A DNA stretch of 56,712 nucleotides from Streptomyces muensis (GCF_021474425.1 NZ_JAKEIP010000031.1:1-56712); one strand, 5' to 3'; shown: positions 1-9,707, numbered from the stretch's first letter. A program made the numbers and translations. Notes: generated by a model not told the origin, from the letters alone.

Positions 1-2
1 CC

Positions 3-2558
3 TCCACCACACCCGGCAGGCACCCCGCCGTCACCTCCGGCCCGCCCACCGGCAACCTCCGCGCCCGTCTCACCTCCTTCGTCGGCCGTGAAGCCGACAT
101 CGAGGCCATCCGCGGTGATCTCGCCACCGCCCGGCTCGTCACCCTGCTCGGCCCCGGCGGCGCCGGGAAGACACGGCTGTCGCAGGAGGCCGCCGAGAGC
201 GTGCGGGACGGGGCGCCGGACGGGGTGTGGCTGGCCGAACTCGCGCCGGTCGACGTCCCCGACGGGGTGCCGGAGGCCGTCCTCACCGCCGTCGGCGCTC
301 GCGAGACCGTGCTGTACGGCGCCGGCGCCGAGGCCATGCGCGCCGGATCGGAGCGGCACGACGACCCCGTCGAGCGGCTCGCCGAGCACTTCGGCAAGCG
401 CCGGATCCTGCTGATCCTCGACAACTGCGAGCATGTCGTCGAGGCCGCCGCCCGCCTGGTGGCGGAGCTGCTGGAACGCTGCCCGGAGCTGACGGTGCTG
501 GCCACCAGCCGCGAACCCCTCGGCGTACCGGGGGAGTTGCTGCGGCCCGTCGAGCCGCTGCCCGAGCCCGTGGCGCTGCGACTGCTCGCCGACCGGGGCG
601 CGGCCGCCCGGCCCGGCTTCCGCGTCGACGCCGACGACCGGACCGCGGCGGCCTGCGTCGAGATCTGCCGCCGCCTCGACGGCCTCCCGCTCGCCATCGA
701 GCTCGCCGCCGCCCGGCTGCGCATGCTGACGGCACGCCAGATCGCCGACCGGCTCGACGACCGCTTCCGTCTCCTGACCTCCGGCAGCCGAACCGTCCGG
801 CCCCGCCAGCAGACCCTCCGGGCGGTCGTCGACTGGTCCTGGGAGCTGCTGAACGAGGACGAACGCGAGGTGCTGCGGCGGCTGTCCGTCTTCGCGGGCG
901 GCTGTGACCTCACGGCGGCCGAGGCCGTCTGCGGACCCGCCGCCCTCGACACGCTCGGCTCCCTCGTCGACAAGTCCCTGGTGGTGGCCGCCCCTTCGGC
1001 GGACGGCGCGATGCGCTACCGGCTGCTGGAGACCGTCGCCGAGTACGCCGGCGAGCGCCTCGACGAGACCGGACGGCGGCCCGAGGCCGAGCGCGCCCAT
1101 CTGACGTACTACCGCGAACTCGCCCGCGCCACCGACCCGTTGCTGCGCGGCCCCGGCCAGCTCGCCGCCATCGGGCGCCTGGAGCGCGAGTACGAGAACC
1201 TGCGGGTCGCCCTGCGCCATGCCGTCGCCGACCGGGACGAGCAGGAGGCGCTGTGCCTGGTCCTGTCGCTGTCCTGGTACTGGCAGATGCGCGATCTGCG
1301 GATCGAGGCGCGCAACTGGTCCCGTGAGGTGCACGCCCTCGGCCCGGACCCGTTCACCGAGCCGGTCCGCCCCGCGCGGCCGGTGCGGGAGCGGTGCACG
1401 GACACCCCGCCGCCGTGGACCGGAGAGGCCCTCGCGGAGGCCCGGCGCGGAGTCCATCTCGTCCACCTGGCCTGCATGGACACCGAACTGGACGCCTGGC
1501 AGACCCCCGAGGCGCAGGCCAAGCTGCGTACCATCGCCGCCACCTACGAGCCGGGCATGCCGCAGACCTGCCGGCTCCCCGGCTCGCTGTGGTTCTTCGC
1601 CGTCATGCTGACCGGCGACATGGAGCGGCTGCGGACCGTCGTCGACGCCACCGTCCGTACGTCCCGCGAGACGCCCGGGTACGACTGGGAGCTCGCCGCG
1701 AGCCTGCACGCGCGTGCCAACCTGCTCGCCAACCGCAGCGACTGGGCGGGCGACGCCACCCGCGACGCCGACGAGGCACTGGAGATCTACGAGCGCCTCG
1801 GCGACCTGTGGGGCACCGCCGAGGCCCTCGCCGCACGCGCCGAGGCATGCGAACGCAGAGGCGAGTGGGAGTCCGCCGCCGCCGACTACGAGGCGGCCGT
1901 CGAGCGCGCCGGACGGCTCGGCGCCCGAGCCCAGATCTCGGTCCTCAACGCCCGTCTCGGCAACGCGCTGATGGAGGCCGGCGCGACCGGGCGCGGCGAA
2001 CGCCTGCTGCGCGAGGTGATCGCCTGCCGGGACGGCGCGCGCACCGAGGCGATGCCGGCCGCCCGGATGTTCCTCGCCGGCCACCTCGGCATGACCGGCC
2101 GCATCTCCGAGGCGCGGGAGCAGTTGCGGCTGCTGCGCGAACAGTTCTCCGTCGCCAGCTTCGTCATCTTCGACGCCTTCATCCTCGGCTCGGAGGCCTG
2201 GCTGGAAGCCGTCGACGCGTGCTACGAGGAGTGCCTGGTCAAGGTCCGCCGGGCCCTGGAACAGGCCGGGACCCCGCTGTCCCTGGCCATCGCGCCCAGC
2301 ATGCGCACCCTGTTCCTGTACATCGCCGCCCTCGCCCTCGCCGCCCTCGACGACGGCAGGCGTGCCCGCGTGGGCGCCCTGTGCGTCGGTGCCGGCGACG
2401 GGGTGCTGCCGTCCGCCCATGTCGCGACGCGCGTCGAACGCGAGACGCGCGAGCGGGCCACGCGCGGGCTGCGCGCCGTACTGGGCGACGCGGCCTACGA
2501 GTCGGCGTACGCCGAGGGCGCCGGCCTCTCCCCCGAGGAGGCCGCCGCCCTCGTCTGA
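3..2558 (+). CDS. AfsR/SARP-type regulator, C-terminal part (5' end outside window)
   Basis: The frame is open from the first bases of the window, so only the last 851 codons are visible. Seen: an NB-ARC/STAND ATPase with Walker A GPGGAGKT (about nt 150-173), Walker B ILLILDNCEH (about nt 405-435), a TSREPLG sensor segment, and a DGLPLAIELAAAR GLPL-type motif (about nt 676-715). A winged-helix region and alpha-helical TPR-like repeats follow to the C-terminus. This order is typical of AfsR-like regulators, whose N-terminus usually holds an OmpR-type DNA-binding domain plus BTAD; that part is not in the window, so a LuxR- or BTAD-less version cannot be excluded. The role is inferred as a transcriptional activator of secondary metabolism or export. 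The gene converges on the ABC exporter with only 23 bp between stop codons. Confidence 0.85.
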   Translation, partial: STTPGRHPAVTSGPPTGNLRARLTSFVGREADIEAIRGDLATARLVTLLGPGGAGKTRLSQEAAESVRDGAPDGVWLAELAPVDVPDGVPEAVLTAVGARETVLYGAGAEAMRAGSERHDDPVERLAEHFGKRRILLILDNCEHVVEAAARLVAELLERCPELTVLATSREPLGVPGELLRPVEPLPEPVALRLLADRGAAARPGFRVDADDRTAAACVEICRRLDGLPLAIELAAARLRMLTARQIADRLDDRFRLLTSGSRTVRPRQQTLRAVVDWSWELLNEDEREVLRRLSVFAGGCDLTAAEAVCGPAALDTLGSLVDKSLVVAAPSADGAMRYRLLETVAEYAGERLDETGRRPEAERAHLTYYRELARATDPLLRGPGQLAAIGRLEREYENLRVALRHAVADRDEQEALCLVLSLSWYWQMRDLRIEARNWSREVHALGPDPFTEPVRPARPVRERCTDTPPPWTGEALAEARRGVHLVHLACMDTELDAWQTPEAQAKLRTIAATYEPGMPQTCRLPGSLWFFAVMLTGDMERLRTVVDATVRTSRETPGYDWELAASLHARANLLANRSDWAGDATRDADEALEIYERLGDLWGTAEALAARAEACERRGEWESAAADYEAAVERAGRLGARAQISVLNARLGNALMEAGATGRGERLLREVIACRDGARTEAMPAARMFLAGHLGMTGRISEAREQLRLLREQFSVASFVIFDAFILGSEAWLEAVDACYEECLVKVRRALEQAGTPLSLAIAPSMRTLFLYIAALALAALDDGRRARVGALCVGAGDGVLPSAHVATRVERETRERATRGLRAVLGDAAYESAYAEGAGLSPEEAAALV

Positions 2559-2581
2559 CGCGCACCGACTGCCCGGCCGCG

Positions 2582-3397
2582 TCAGCTCTTCGTACGGAAC
2601 TTGTGGATGGCGACCGGCGCCATGACCGCCGTGATGGCCACCGACCAGCCGAGCGTCACCCACAGGTCGTGCGCGACCGGGCCGCCCACCATCAGGCCGC
2701 GCGCGGCGTCCGCGAGCGTGGACAGCGGGTTGTAGTCGGTGAAGGCCTGCAGCCAGCCCGGCATCGACGTCGTCGGCGCGAAGATCGACGAGCCGAACTG
2801 GAGCGGGAACAGCACCAGGAAGCCCATCGCCTGCACGGACTGCGCGTTCTTCATGATCACGCCCAGGGTGAGGAACACCCACATGATCGACGACGCGAAC
2901 GCCGTGGACAGGGCCACCGTCGCGAAGAGACCGGGCCAGTTGGTGATGTCGAACCCGACCAGGACGGAGACGATCATCAGCACGGTGGTCGCGAACAGCA
3001 TCCGCAGCAGCTCCACCGAGATCTTCGCGAACAGCACCGAACCGCGCCCGATCGGCAGCGACCGGAAGCGGTCCATGACCCCGGAGTTGAAGTCCTGGCT
3101 GAACCCGGTGCCGACGCCCTGCGACAGCGTCATGCTCATCATCGCGATCATGCCGGGGATCACGTACTGCACATACTGGTCCTGACCGCCGCCGAGCGCC
3201 TGCCCGATCGAACCGCCGAACACGAACACGAACAGCAGCGTGAAGATGACCGGCATCAGCAGCGCGTCGGCCATCGACTCCGGGTCCTGCCGGATCCACA
3301 GCAGATTGCGGCGGACGAGGGCGCCGGTGTGCCGGAGGTGCGCGCGCAGCGAGATGCGGGCGTCGTCGGTGGGTACGGCGGTGGTGGTGGCGCTCAT
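2582..3397 (-). CDS. ABC-2 type transporter permease, DrrB-like
   Basis: This 271-aa integral membrane protein has about six hydrophobic segments, starting after the N-terminal NLLWIRQDPESMADALLMPV region that is typical of the DrrB/ABC-2 permease family. The start is the ATG that overlaps the stop of the upstream ATPase gene (ATGA overlap at 3394-3397), which implies translational coupling and one exporter complex. The family moves drugs, lipids or polyketide-like compounds out of the cell; the substrate here is unknown. Longer readings extending into the ATPase gene are artefacts of the GC-rich frame. Confidence 0.9.
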   Translation of the reverse strand: MSATTTAVPTDDARISLRAHLRHTGALVRRNLLWIRQDPESMADALLMPVIFTLLFVFVFGGSIGQALGGGQDQYVQYVIPGMIAMMSMTLSQGVGTGFSQDFNSGVMDRFRSLPIGRGSVLFAKISVELLRMLFATTVLMIVSVLVGFDITNWPGLFATVALSTAFASSIMWVFLTLGVIMKNAQSVQAMGFLVLFPLQFGSSIFAPTTSMPGWLQAFTDYNPLSTLADAARGLMVGGPVAHDLWVTLGWSVAITAVMAPVAIHKFRTKS

Positions 3398-4419
3398 ACG
3401 GCGACCTCCTCGCGGGCGTCGGTGGGCGCGGGGTCCCGCGGGGCACTGGCGCGGTGGCCGGTGAGCGACAGGAACACCTCGTCCAGGCTGGGCAGTTCGG
3501 TGGTGATGGAGGCGAGCGTGACGCCCTGCGCGGTGACCGCGCCGACGATGGCGGTGAGCTGCTCGTCGCTGAGCACCGGGACGAGCAGGGTGCCGGTCTC
3601 GGTGTCCACGGTGGTCGTCGCCAGGCCGGTGATGCCGAGGTCGTCGAGGTAGCCGGCGAGGGGCCGCAGCTGCAGGGCGTCGGCCGGCCGGATCCGCAGG
3701 GTGCGCCCGCCGACCTTGGCCTTGAGCTCCTCGATGCCGCCGCCCGCGATGACCTTGCCCCGGTCGACGACGGTCAGCTCGGACGCCAGCTGCTCGGCCT
3801 CCTCCATGTACTGCGTGGTCAGCAGCACGGTCACGCCGTCCCCGACCATGGTCTTGACCTCGTCCCACACCTCGTTGCGGGTACGCGGGTCCAGACCGGT
3901 CGTCGGCTCGTCCAGGAAGAGGACGGCCGGCCGCCCGATCATGGAGGCCGCCAGGTCGAGCCGCCGCCGCATGCCACCGGAGTAGGTGGAGGCGGGCCGC
4001 CTGGCCGCCTCGGTCAGCGAGAACCGCTCCAGCAGCTCATCGGCACGCGCGCGTGCGTCCTTCTGCGGCAGATCGAGCAGCCGCCCGATCAGATACAGGT
4101 TCTCCCACCCCGGCAGCTTCTCGTCCACGGAGGCGTACTGCCCGGTCAGCCCGATCACCCGCCGCAACTGCCGAGGCTGCCGCACGACGTCGTATCCGGC
4201 GACGACGGCCTCCCCGGAGTCCGGCGCCAGCAGCGTGGACAGGATCCGCACCAGGGTGGTCTTCCCGGCCCCGTTCGGCCCGAGCACCCCCATCACGGTG
4301 CCCTCCCGCACCTCCAGATCCACCCCGTCCAGCGCCTTGGTCTCGCCGTAGTGCTTGACCAACCCCCGCACCGAGACAGCCGTACTCACACCGCCCGGCT
4401 TCTTGTCGATTCGCGTCAT
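3394..4419 (-). CDS. ABC transporter ATP-binding protein, DrrA family
   Basis: This 341-aa nucleotide-binding subunit contains Walker A GPNGAGKTT, signature YSGGMRRRL, Walker B VLFLDEPTTGLDP and a switch region LLTTQYMEEAEQ. The roughly 100-residue C-terminal extension is typical of daunorubicin-resistance DrrA proteins. I chose the ATG at 4419 (MTRIDKK); a TTG at 4449 and a GTG in between are in frame but less convincing. It powers the DrrB-like permease encoded directly downstream with overlapping stop and start codons. The likely role is self-resistance or export of a hydrophobic compound; no biosynthetic genes adjoin it. Confidence 0.92.
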   Translation of the reverse strand: MTRIDKKPGGVSTAVSVRGLVKHYGETKALDGVDLEVREGTVMGVLGPNGAGKTTLVRILSTLLAPDSGEAVVAGYDVVRQPRQLRRVIGLTGQYASVDEKLPGWENLYLIGRLLDLPQKDARARADELLERFSLTEAARRPASTYSGGMRRRLDLAASMIGRPAVLFLDEPTTGLDPRTRNEVWDEVKTMVGDGVTVLLTTQYMEEAEQLASELTVVDRGKVIAGGGIEELKAKVGGRTLRIRPADALQLRPLAGYLDDLGITGLATTTVDTETGTLLVPVLSDEQLTAIVGAVTAQGVTLASITTELPSLDEVFLSLTGHRASAPRDPAPTDAREEVAV

Positions 4420-4520
4420 GCCCCCGACGGTGCCACCCCCCACCGACAAACCACCGACACCTCACCGACACGACCGACGAGGGGCCTGACAGCAGCGCCC
4501 CCAAGGGGCCCTTGGGCCCC

Positions 4521-4560
4521 CAGGGGCGCGGGGAACTGCGCGACCAGCCACGATGACGCG
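4521..4560. repeat. Streptomyces intergenic repeat (GGGGCGCGGGGAACTGCGCG type)
   Basis: The core GGGGCGCGGGGAACTGCGCG is followed by ACCAGCCACGATG. The same core is seen at about 19287-19307 and, in reverse orientation, at about 28388-28412. It lies between the start of the ABC operon and the 3' end of the MFS gene. A CAAGGGGCCCTTGGGCCCC inverted segment adjoins it on the left. These dispersed GC-rich copies look like non-coding repeat units common in Streptomyces intergenic DNA. Confidence 0.7.
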
Positions 4561-4617
4561 GCAGCCGACAGACCACATACCGCGGCAAATCCGTAGTCGA
4601 GCCCTTGCCGGAAGACG

Positions 4618-5844
4618 TCAGTATCGAACCGCTTCGGCCCGCTCCGGAACATGTCCAGCGACCACACGCTCCCGCCCGCCCCGTGGAGCGACCCGGTGCC
4701 GGTCCACCGCATAAGCCACCCCGGCGACGCCCAGGCCCAGCACGGCCAGCGCGGAGCCCACGAGCGCCGGAGAAGTCACACCGAACCCCGCCGCGAGGGC
4801 AAGCCCTCCGACCCAGGCGCCGCCGGCGTTCGCGAGGTTGAAGGCGGCCTGGTTGGCGGAGGAGGCCAGGGACGGGGCCGAGGATGCCTTCTCCATCACC
4901 ATCAGGTTGAGCGGGGAGCCGGTCACGAAGGCCGCCACGCCGAGCAGCGTCACCGCCAGGGCGGCGCTCCACGCCGTGGACATCAGCAGCGGGAACAGGG
5001 CCAGCACCGCGGCCAGCGAGAGCAGCCCCCCGAACAGAGTCCGCCGCATCGAGTGGTCCGCCAGGCGTCCGCCCAGCAGGTTGCCGACGGTCGCGCCCAC
5101 GCCGAACAGCGCCAGCAGCAGCGTCACGCTGGCGTCGGCGTACCCGGCGGCGTCGGTCAGCATCGGCGTGATGTAGCTGTACGCGGCGAAGAGCGCGCCG
5201 AAGCCCGCGACGGTCGTGCCGAGCGCCAGCCACACCGGCAGGGAGCGCAGGGCGGCCAGCTCGCCGCGCAGGCCGGCCGGCGGGGTGGCGGCGTGTGCCT
5301 CGCCGCGCGGGATGAGCAGCGCCAGCGCCGCCATCGCGGCCAGGCCGATCGTGCTCACGCCGAGGAAGGTCGCCCGCCACCCCAGGTGCTGCCCCATGAG
5401 CGTGGCCACCGGCACGCCCGCGACGTTGGCCATCGTCAGGCCCAGGAACATCAGCGACACGGAGCGGGCCTTGCGCTCCGGCGCGACCATGCTCGTCGCC
5501 ACGACCGCGCCGACGCCGAAGAAGGCACCGTGCGGCAGACCGCTCAGGAAGCGGGCGGCCATCAGCCAGTCGTAGGTCGGGGCGAAGGCCGACAGGGCGT
5601 TGCCCGCGACGAACAGGGCCATGAGGCCGATGAGGACGGTCCGGCGCGGCATACGGGCCGTGACCGCCGCCAGCAGCGGGGCGCCGATGACGACGCCGAG
5701 CGCGTACGCCGACACCAGGTGCCCGGCGGTGGGGATCGAGATGTCCAGGTCGTTCGCGACTTCGGGCAGGAGGCCCATCATCACGAACTCGGTCGTACCT
5801 ATGCCGAAGGCGCCGACGGCCAGGGCGAGCAGGGCCAGGGGCAT
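4618..5844 (-). CDS. MFS drug exporter, DHA1 family (Cmx/AraJ-like)
   Basis: This 408-aa protein has 12 predicted membrane spans and starts directly in TM1 (MPLALLALAVGAFGIGTTEF), a hallmark of the AraJ/Cmx/CmlR group of DHA1 exporters. The motif-A-like loop RMPRRTVLIG follows TM2 and the antiporter motif C region lies around GLPHGAFFGVGA. It probably exports chloramphenicol-like or sugar-like compounds by proton antiport. Start ATG 5844 gives the usual family length. The promoter region carries an inverted repeat (5882-5912) suggesting local repression; no dedicated regulator gene is adjacent. Confidence 0.88.
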   Translation of the reverse strand: MPLALLALAVGAFGIGTTEFVMMGLLPEVANDLDISIPTAGHLVSAYALGVVIGAPLLAAVTARMPRRTVLIGLMALFVAGNALSAFAPTYDWLMAARFLSGLPHGAFFGVGAVVATSMVAPERKARSVSLMFLGLTMANVAGVPVATLMGQHLGWRATFLGVSTIGLAAMAALALLIPRGEAHAATPPAGLRGELAALRSLPVWLALGTTVAGFGALFAAYSYITPMLTDAAGYADASVTLLLALFGVGATVGNLLGGRLADHSMRRTLFGGLLSLAAVLALFPLLMSTAWSAALAVTLLGVAAFVTGSPLNLMVMEKASSAPSLASSANQAAFNLANAGGAWVGGLALAAGFGVTSPALVGSALAVLGLGVAGVAYAVDRHRVAPRGGRERVVAGHVPERAEAVRY

Positions 5845-5881
5845 GAAAAGAGCCTGTGCCTTTCAGGGGGTCGAGAGCGTG

Positions 5882-5912
5882 GTTCCGTACCTTGTATGTT
5901 CAGTTACGGAAC
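5882..5912. promoter_or_regulatory. Inverted repeat upstream of MFS gene, candidate operator
   Basis: GTTCCGTA (5882-5889) and TACGGAAC (5905-5912) form a perfect 8-bp inverted repeat with a 15-bp spacer, 38 bp upstream of the MFS start at 5844. The half-site TACGGAAC also occurs inside the TetR-type operator at 9614-9635, so a related regulator might read both. Function is inferred from position and symmetry only. Confidence 0.5.
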
Positions 5913-6024
5913 AAAGCCTCTCAGGCCCAGTATTCCGGCAGCTGACGATCAGGTTGCCGAGACCTGTCCGCGCCCGGCCGATCAGCCGCTGACCTCAGGC
6001 TGACCAGGGGTTTTCCATCGCGCC

Positions 6025-7086
6025 TCAGGACGCGGATGTGTCGACCTTCACACGCGCCGCCACCGGCAGATGATCGCTCCCGGTCTCCGGCAGCGTCCAC
6101 GAGCTCATCGGCTCGACACCCTTCACCATGATCTGGTCGATCCGCGCCATCGGGAACGACGCCGGCCAGCTGAACCCCATCCCGCTGCCCGAGGCACCCT
6201 GCGTGGAGCGCATCTGGGCGGTGACGGCCCGCAGCGCGCGGTCGTTCATCGTGCCGTTCAGATCGCCCAGCAGAACGACCCGCTGCACCGGCTCGTCGGC
6301 GATGGCCTCACCCAGCGCGTTCGCGCTCTTGTCACGCTGCCGGGCCGTGAACCCGGCCTCCACCTTCACCCGCACCGACGGCAGGTGCGCGACGTACACC
6401 GCGACCTGCCCGGCCGGCGTGGCCACCGCGGCCCGCATCGCCCGGGTCCAGCCCAGCTTGATGTCGACCGGCTTGACGCCGCTCAGCGGGTACTTGCTCC
6501 ACAGCCCGACGGTGCCCTGCACCGTGTGGTACTTGTACGTCCCCGCCAGCGCCTTCTCGTACGTCGGGACCGCCGCCGTCGTCAGCTCCTCCAGGGCCAC
6601 GACGTCCGCGCCGGACGCGGCCACGTCCCGGGCGGTACCGGCCGGATCGGCGTTGTCCGCGTTGACGTTGTGCGTGGCCACCGTGAGGTCGCCGCCCGAG
6701 CCGGTCTTGTCGCTGAGCTGGCCGCCGAAGAGGTTCAGCCAGACGATCGCCGGGAGCAGCACGGCGATCAGCGCGGTCGCGGACCTGCGCACCAGGGCCA
6801 GCACGAGCAGCACCGGGACACACAGACCCAGCCACGGCAGAAACGTCTCGGTCAGGCTGCCGAGGTTGCCGATCGCGTTCGGGATCCTCGCGTGCAGCCC
6901 CATCACCAGGGCGAGGATCACCGCGAGAGCGGCCAGCACGATCCCGCGACGCCAGATGCGCGGATCACCGCGCCAGCCCGCCGCCAGGCCCTTCAGGCGG
7001 TTCGTCAGGCGCCGAAGCCCAGATTCCCGGCGCTCGGGCCCCGAGCCGCCGTTGTCCGTCTCCGTCACGTACGCCTGCTGCGCCAT
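6025..7086 (-). CDS. Membrane-anchored endonuclease/exonuclease/phosphatase (EEP) family protein
   Basis: This 353-aa protein has a basic cytoplasmic N-terminus (about 45 aa), three hydrophobic segments (about residues 48-125) and then an EEP hydrolase domain facing outward. Catalytic signatures are visible in order: THNVN, the metal-binding LEEL, GDLNGT, RIDQIM and the terminal GSDHLPV. The family cleaves phosphodiester bonds in nucleic acids or lipids, and membrane-bound versions are common and mostly uncharacterised in Streptomyces. The substrate is unknown. The start at 7086 follows a GTGAGG ribosome-binding sequence. The 188 bp upstream holds no gene that I can support. Confidence 0.85.
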   Translation of the reverse strand: MAQQAYVTETDNGGSGPERRESGLRRLTNRLKGLAAGWRGDPRIWRRGIVLAALAVILALVMGLHARIPNAIGNLGSLTETFLPWLGLCVPVLLVLALVRRSATALIAVLLPAIVWLNLFGGQLSDKTGSGGDLTVATHNVNADNADPAGTARDVAASGADVVALEELTTAAVPTYEKALAGTYKYHTVQGTVGLWSKYPLSGVKPVDIKLGWTRAMRAAVATPAGQVAVYVAHLPSVRVKVEAGFTARQRDKSANALGEAIADEPVQRVVLLGDLNGTMNDRALRAVTAQMRSTQGASGSGMGFSWPASFPMARIDQIMVKGVEPMSSWTLPETGSDHLPVAARVKVDTSAS

Positions 7087-7274
7087 ACCGTCGCCTCACT
7101 ACCTGCCGTGCACACCGTCGTCCCCCCGCGCCCACAGAAACCCTAGGGGATGATCGGCTCCGTTCATGCCGTACTCATGACGGCCGTACGGGGGCGAGGA
7201 CGTACAAGTCGCCTTCGGGAGTTCCGGTTGCGGCGGGGGAAAGCGCGCTCTGTGACGAAACGCGCACATGCGAG

Positions 7275-7904
7275 CTACGGGGTGTGCGAACTGACGGGAC
7301 GTAGACCTTCGAGCAGCGCGTCGACCATCTGCTCCGCGAGCCCTTCCGGAAGTTCGGCGTCCGGTCGCATCACGGCACGCACCAGCATCGGACCGAAGAT
7401 CATGTCGTTCAGCACGTCGACGTCGAGGTCCGTGCGCAACTCGCCGTTGGCCTGCCCGCGGAGCAGGATCGCGTACTGCTTGCGGCGGCGCGGCTCGACG
7501 ACGATGGCGTGATAGGCGTCCCAGATCTTCGGCGTGCTCTTCATCTGGGCGATGACGTTGTGCAGGAGCACCGAGGAACGGGTCATCAGGCCGCGTTGGC
7601 GCAACTGCTCCAGCAGCGCCACCAGGTCGTCGCGCATGGAGGTGCCGGGCAGTTCGGGGTCCGGGGGTTCGGCGGCGCGCACGACGTCGACGAAGAGCTC
7701 CTCCTTGCCGCGCCAGCGACGGTAGATGGTGGCCTTGCCGACACCCGCGGTCCGGGCGATGCGCTCGATGGACAGCTCCGCGAGCGGCACGCCGTCCTCC
7801 AGCAGCTTCAGGATGCCCTCCATGATGGCCCGTTCCACGGCCTCGCTGCGGGGGCGGCCCCTGACCGGGCCGTCGTGCCGGGGGTGGCTGTCGGCGAGGC
7901 TCAC
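7275..7904 (-). CDS. TetR-family repressor of the adjacent MFS exporter
   Basis: This 209-aa regulator has an N-terminal helix-turn-helix (LSIERIARTAGVGKATIYRRW, about residues 43-63) and a C-terminal ligand domain with SSVLLHN and VLNDMIFGPML, as in the TetR_C subfamily seen beside DHA2 exporters. The start is GTG at 7904. It lies 102 bp downstream of, and in the same direction as, the MFS gene 8007-9593, so both are probably co-transcribed from the promoter at 9600-9640, which carries a near-perfect palindrome. That layout implies autorepression and drug-inducible efflux. Confidence 0.9.
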   Translation of the reverse strand: MSLADSHPRHDGPVRGRPRSEAVERAIMEGILKLLEDGVPLAELSIERIARTAGVGKATIYRRWRGKEELFVDVVRAAEPPDPELPGTSMRDDLVALLEQLRQRGLMTRSSVLLHNVIAQMKSTPKIWDAYHAIVVEPRRRKQYAILLRGQANGELRTDLDVDVLNDMIFGPMLVRAVMRPDAELPEGLAEQMVDALLEGLRPVSSHTP

Positions 7905-8006
7905 TTGGTCTCGGTCCTTTCCGTGGGCTGTGCTGATTCTCCCCCCGGTTCTCCTGCAGGTACGACAAGTCCCGCACGCGGCGCCGGCAGGCGCCGCCGC
8001 TCCCTG

Positions 8007-9593
8007 CTATTCGGTGGACACCAACTCCCGCTTGTCCTCGTCCTCCTGAGGCGCCGCCGGCCGCCCCGGCAGGAACAGCGCCACGACCACCGCGCCCAGC
8101 ACCGCGACACCCGCGCCCCACAGCGCCGTGACATGCATGGAGTGCAGGAACGCGTCGTGGGCCGCGCCGACGAGGGACTCGCCCTTCGGGCCGAGCCGGT
8201 CCGCGAAGCCGAGCGTGGCCTCGATGGACTCGCCCGCGGTGTGCCGTACGCCCTCCGGCAGCACCGTGAGCCGGTCCTCGATGCCGCCGCGGTAGGCCGT
8301 GGACATGACCGAGCCGAGTACGGCGATGCCGAGCGCGCCGCCGACCTGGCGGAAGGTGTTGCTCAGGGCGGAGGCGGAACCGGCCTTCTCGCGGGGCAGG
8401 GCCTGCATGATGACGACGCTGAGCGGGGTCATGATGTGCGCCATCGCGGCGCCCATCAGGAAGAAGACGACCTCCAGCAGCCAGATCGGGGTGTCCGCCT
8501 CGAACATGGCGAACGCGGCCAGGGTCAGCGCGATCAGCAGCATGGCGCCGGTGGTCGTGGCCCGGTTGCCGAACCGGTCGACGACGAGCCGGGCGCGCGG
8601 CGCGAAGATCATCTGGGCGGCGGCGAGCGGCAGCATCAGCAGGCCGGTCTCCAGCGGGGAGTAGCCGCGCACGCTCTGGGTGTAGAAGACCGAGAAGAAG
8701 GTCACGCCCATCAGGGCGAAGAAGACCAGCGCGATGACGCCGATCGCGGCTGAGAAGACCTTGTTCCTGAAGTACGTGACGTCGATGGACGGATGGTCGC
8801 TGCGCTTCTCGAACACGACGAAGGCGACGAGGACGGCGAGCCCGGCGGCGATGGTCGCCAGCACCGTCGTGTCCGTGAAGTCGGCGAGCTGGCCGCCCTT
8901 GATGATGCCGTACACGAGCAGGACGAGCCCGACGACGGAGAGCACGACGCCGATCGGGTCGATCCGCCCCGGGTTCGGATCACGCGAGTCCGGGACCAGC
9001 CACAGCATCAGCGCGAGCGCGAGCAGCACGATCGGCACGTTGATGAGGAAGACCGACCCCCACCAGAAGTGATCGAGGAGGAGGCCGCCGGTGATCGGCC
9101 CGATGGCGATGGCGAGCCCGACGCCGCCCGCCCATATCCCGATGGCCTTGGGCTGCTCGTCGCGCTCGAAGACGTTCATCAGGACGGCGAGGGTGGCCGG
9201 CATGACGAAGGCGGCGCCGAGGCCCATCACCGCGCGGAAGGCGATCAGCTCGCCGGGTGAGCCGGAGAACGCGGCCAGCGCCGAGCCGATGCCGAACACG
9301 GCGAGCCCGCCCAGCAGGACCTTCTTCCTGCCGAGCCGGTCACCCAGGATGCCCGCGCTGAACAGCAGGCCGGCGAAGACGAGCGTGTAGGCGTTGATCG
9401 CCCACTCCAGCTCGCTCTGGGTGGCGCCCAGGCCGGTCGGGGCGGGGGTCGAGATGGTCTTGATGGCGACGTTGAGGATCGAGTTGTCGAGGACGACGAT
9501 CAGCAGGCTCAGCATCAGCACGCCGAGGATCGCCCAGCGGCGCCGGTGCACGGCTTCCGGTATGCGGGGGGCTGTGGCGGCGGGAGAAGTCAT
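8007..9593 (-). CDS. MFS multidrug exporter, DHA2 (EmrB/QacA) family, 14 TM
   Basis: The 528-aa length and about 14 hydrophobic segments fit the DHA2 drug:H+ antiporters. Seen: TM1 with [13 protein letters not shown], motif [14 protein letters not shown], and motif C around [21 protein letters not shown]. The acidic C-terminal tail ([15 protein letters not shown]) is cytoplasmic. It forms an operon with the downstream TetR gene and is controlled by the palindrome at 9614-9635, only 21 bp upstream of the ATG. There is no strong Shine-Dalgarno, so the leader may be very short. Substrate unknown. Confidence 0.92.
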   Translation of the reverse strand: MTSPAATAPRIPEAVHRRRWAILGVLMLSLLIVVLDNSILNVAIKTISTPAPTGLGATQSELEWAINAYTLVFAGLLFSAGILGDRLGRKKVLLGGLAVFGIGSALAAFSGSPGELIAFRAVMGLGAAFVMPATLAVLMNVFERDEQPKAIGIWAGGVGLAIAIGPITGGLLLDHFWWGSVFLINVPIVLLALALMLWLVPDSRDPNPGRIDPIGVVLSVVGLVLLVYGIIKGGQLADFTDTTVLATIAAGLAVLVAFVVFEKRSDHPSIDVTYFRNKVFSAAIGVIALVFFALMGVTFFSVFYTQSVRGYSPLETGLLMLPLAAAQMIFAPRARLVVDRFGNRATTTGAMLLIALTLAAFAMFEADTPIWLLEVVFFLMGAAMAHIMTPLSVVIMQALPREKAGSASALSNTFRQVGGALGIAVLGSVMSTAYRGGIEDRLTVLPEGVRHTAGESIEATLGFADRLGPKGESLVGAAHDAFLHSMHVTALWGAGVAVLGAVVVALFLPGRPAAPQEDEDKRELVSTE

Positions 9594-9613
9594 GCTGTCG
9601 AACGTACCTGATT

Positions 9614-9635
9614 TACGATACGGAACCGTCTCGTA
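9614..9635. promoter_or_regulatory. TetR operator of the MFS-tetR operon
   Basis: TACGATACGG-AA-CCGTCTCGTA is a 22-bp palindrome with one mismatch per 10-bp arm. It sits 21 bp upstream of the exporter start codon in AT-richer DNA, where the promoter must lie. Size and symmetry are typical for TetR dimers of the QacR/TetR drug-efflux type, and the only adjacent regulator is the TetR protein at 7275-7904. Confidence 0.78.
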
Positions 9636-9670
9636 TCTTAATTTCTTACCGAGAACTTACGTGCGGCGGC

Positions 9671-9707
9671 CACACGGCGGAAGCCACGCGGCGGAAGTCA
9701 CGCGGGG
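9671..9707. repeat. 14-bp tandem repeat upstream of panB
   Basis: CACACGGCGGAAGC, CACGCGGCGGAAGT and a partial third unit CACGCGGGG run in tandem (9671-9684, 9685-9698, 9699-9707). A short inverted repeat TGGCAC-gaa-GTGCCA follows at 9723-9737. Both lie between the MFS promoter and panB. Function unknown. Confidence 0.6.

Noticed and set aside
1394..3652. About 750-codon plus-strand frame across the AfsR-like gene and ABC permease
   Set aside because: It is the shadow of two well-defined genes on different frames; composition is Arg/Pro-rich without any motif.
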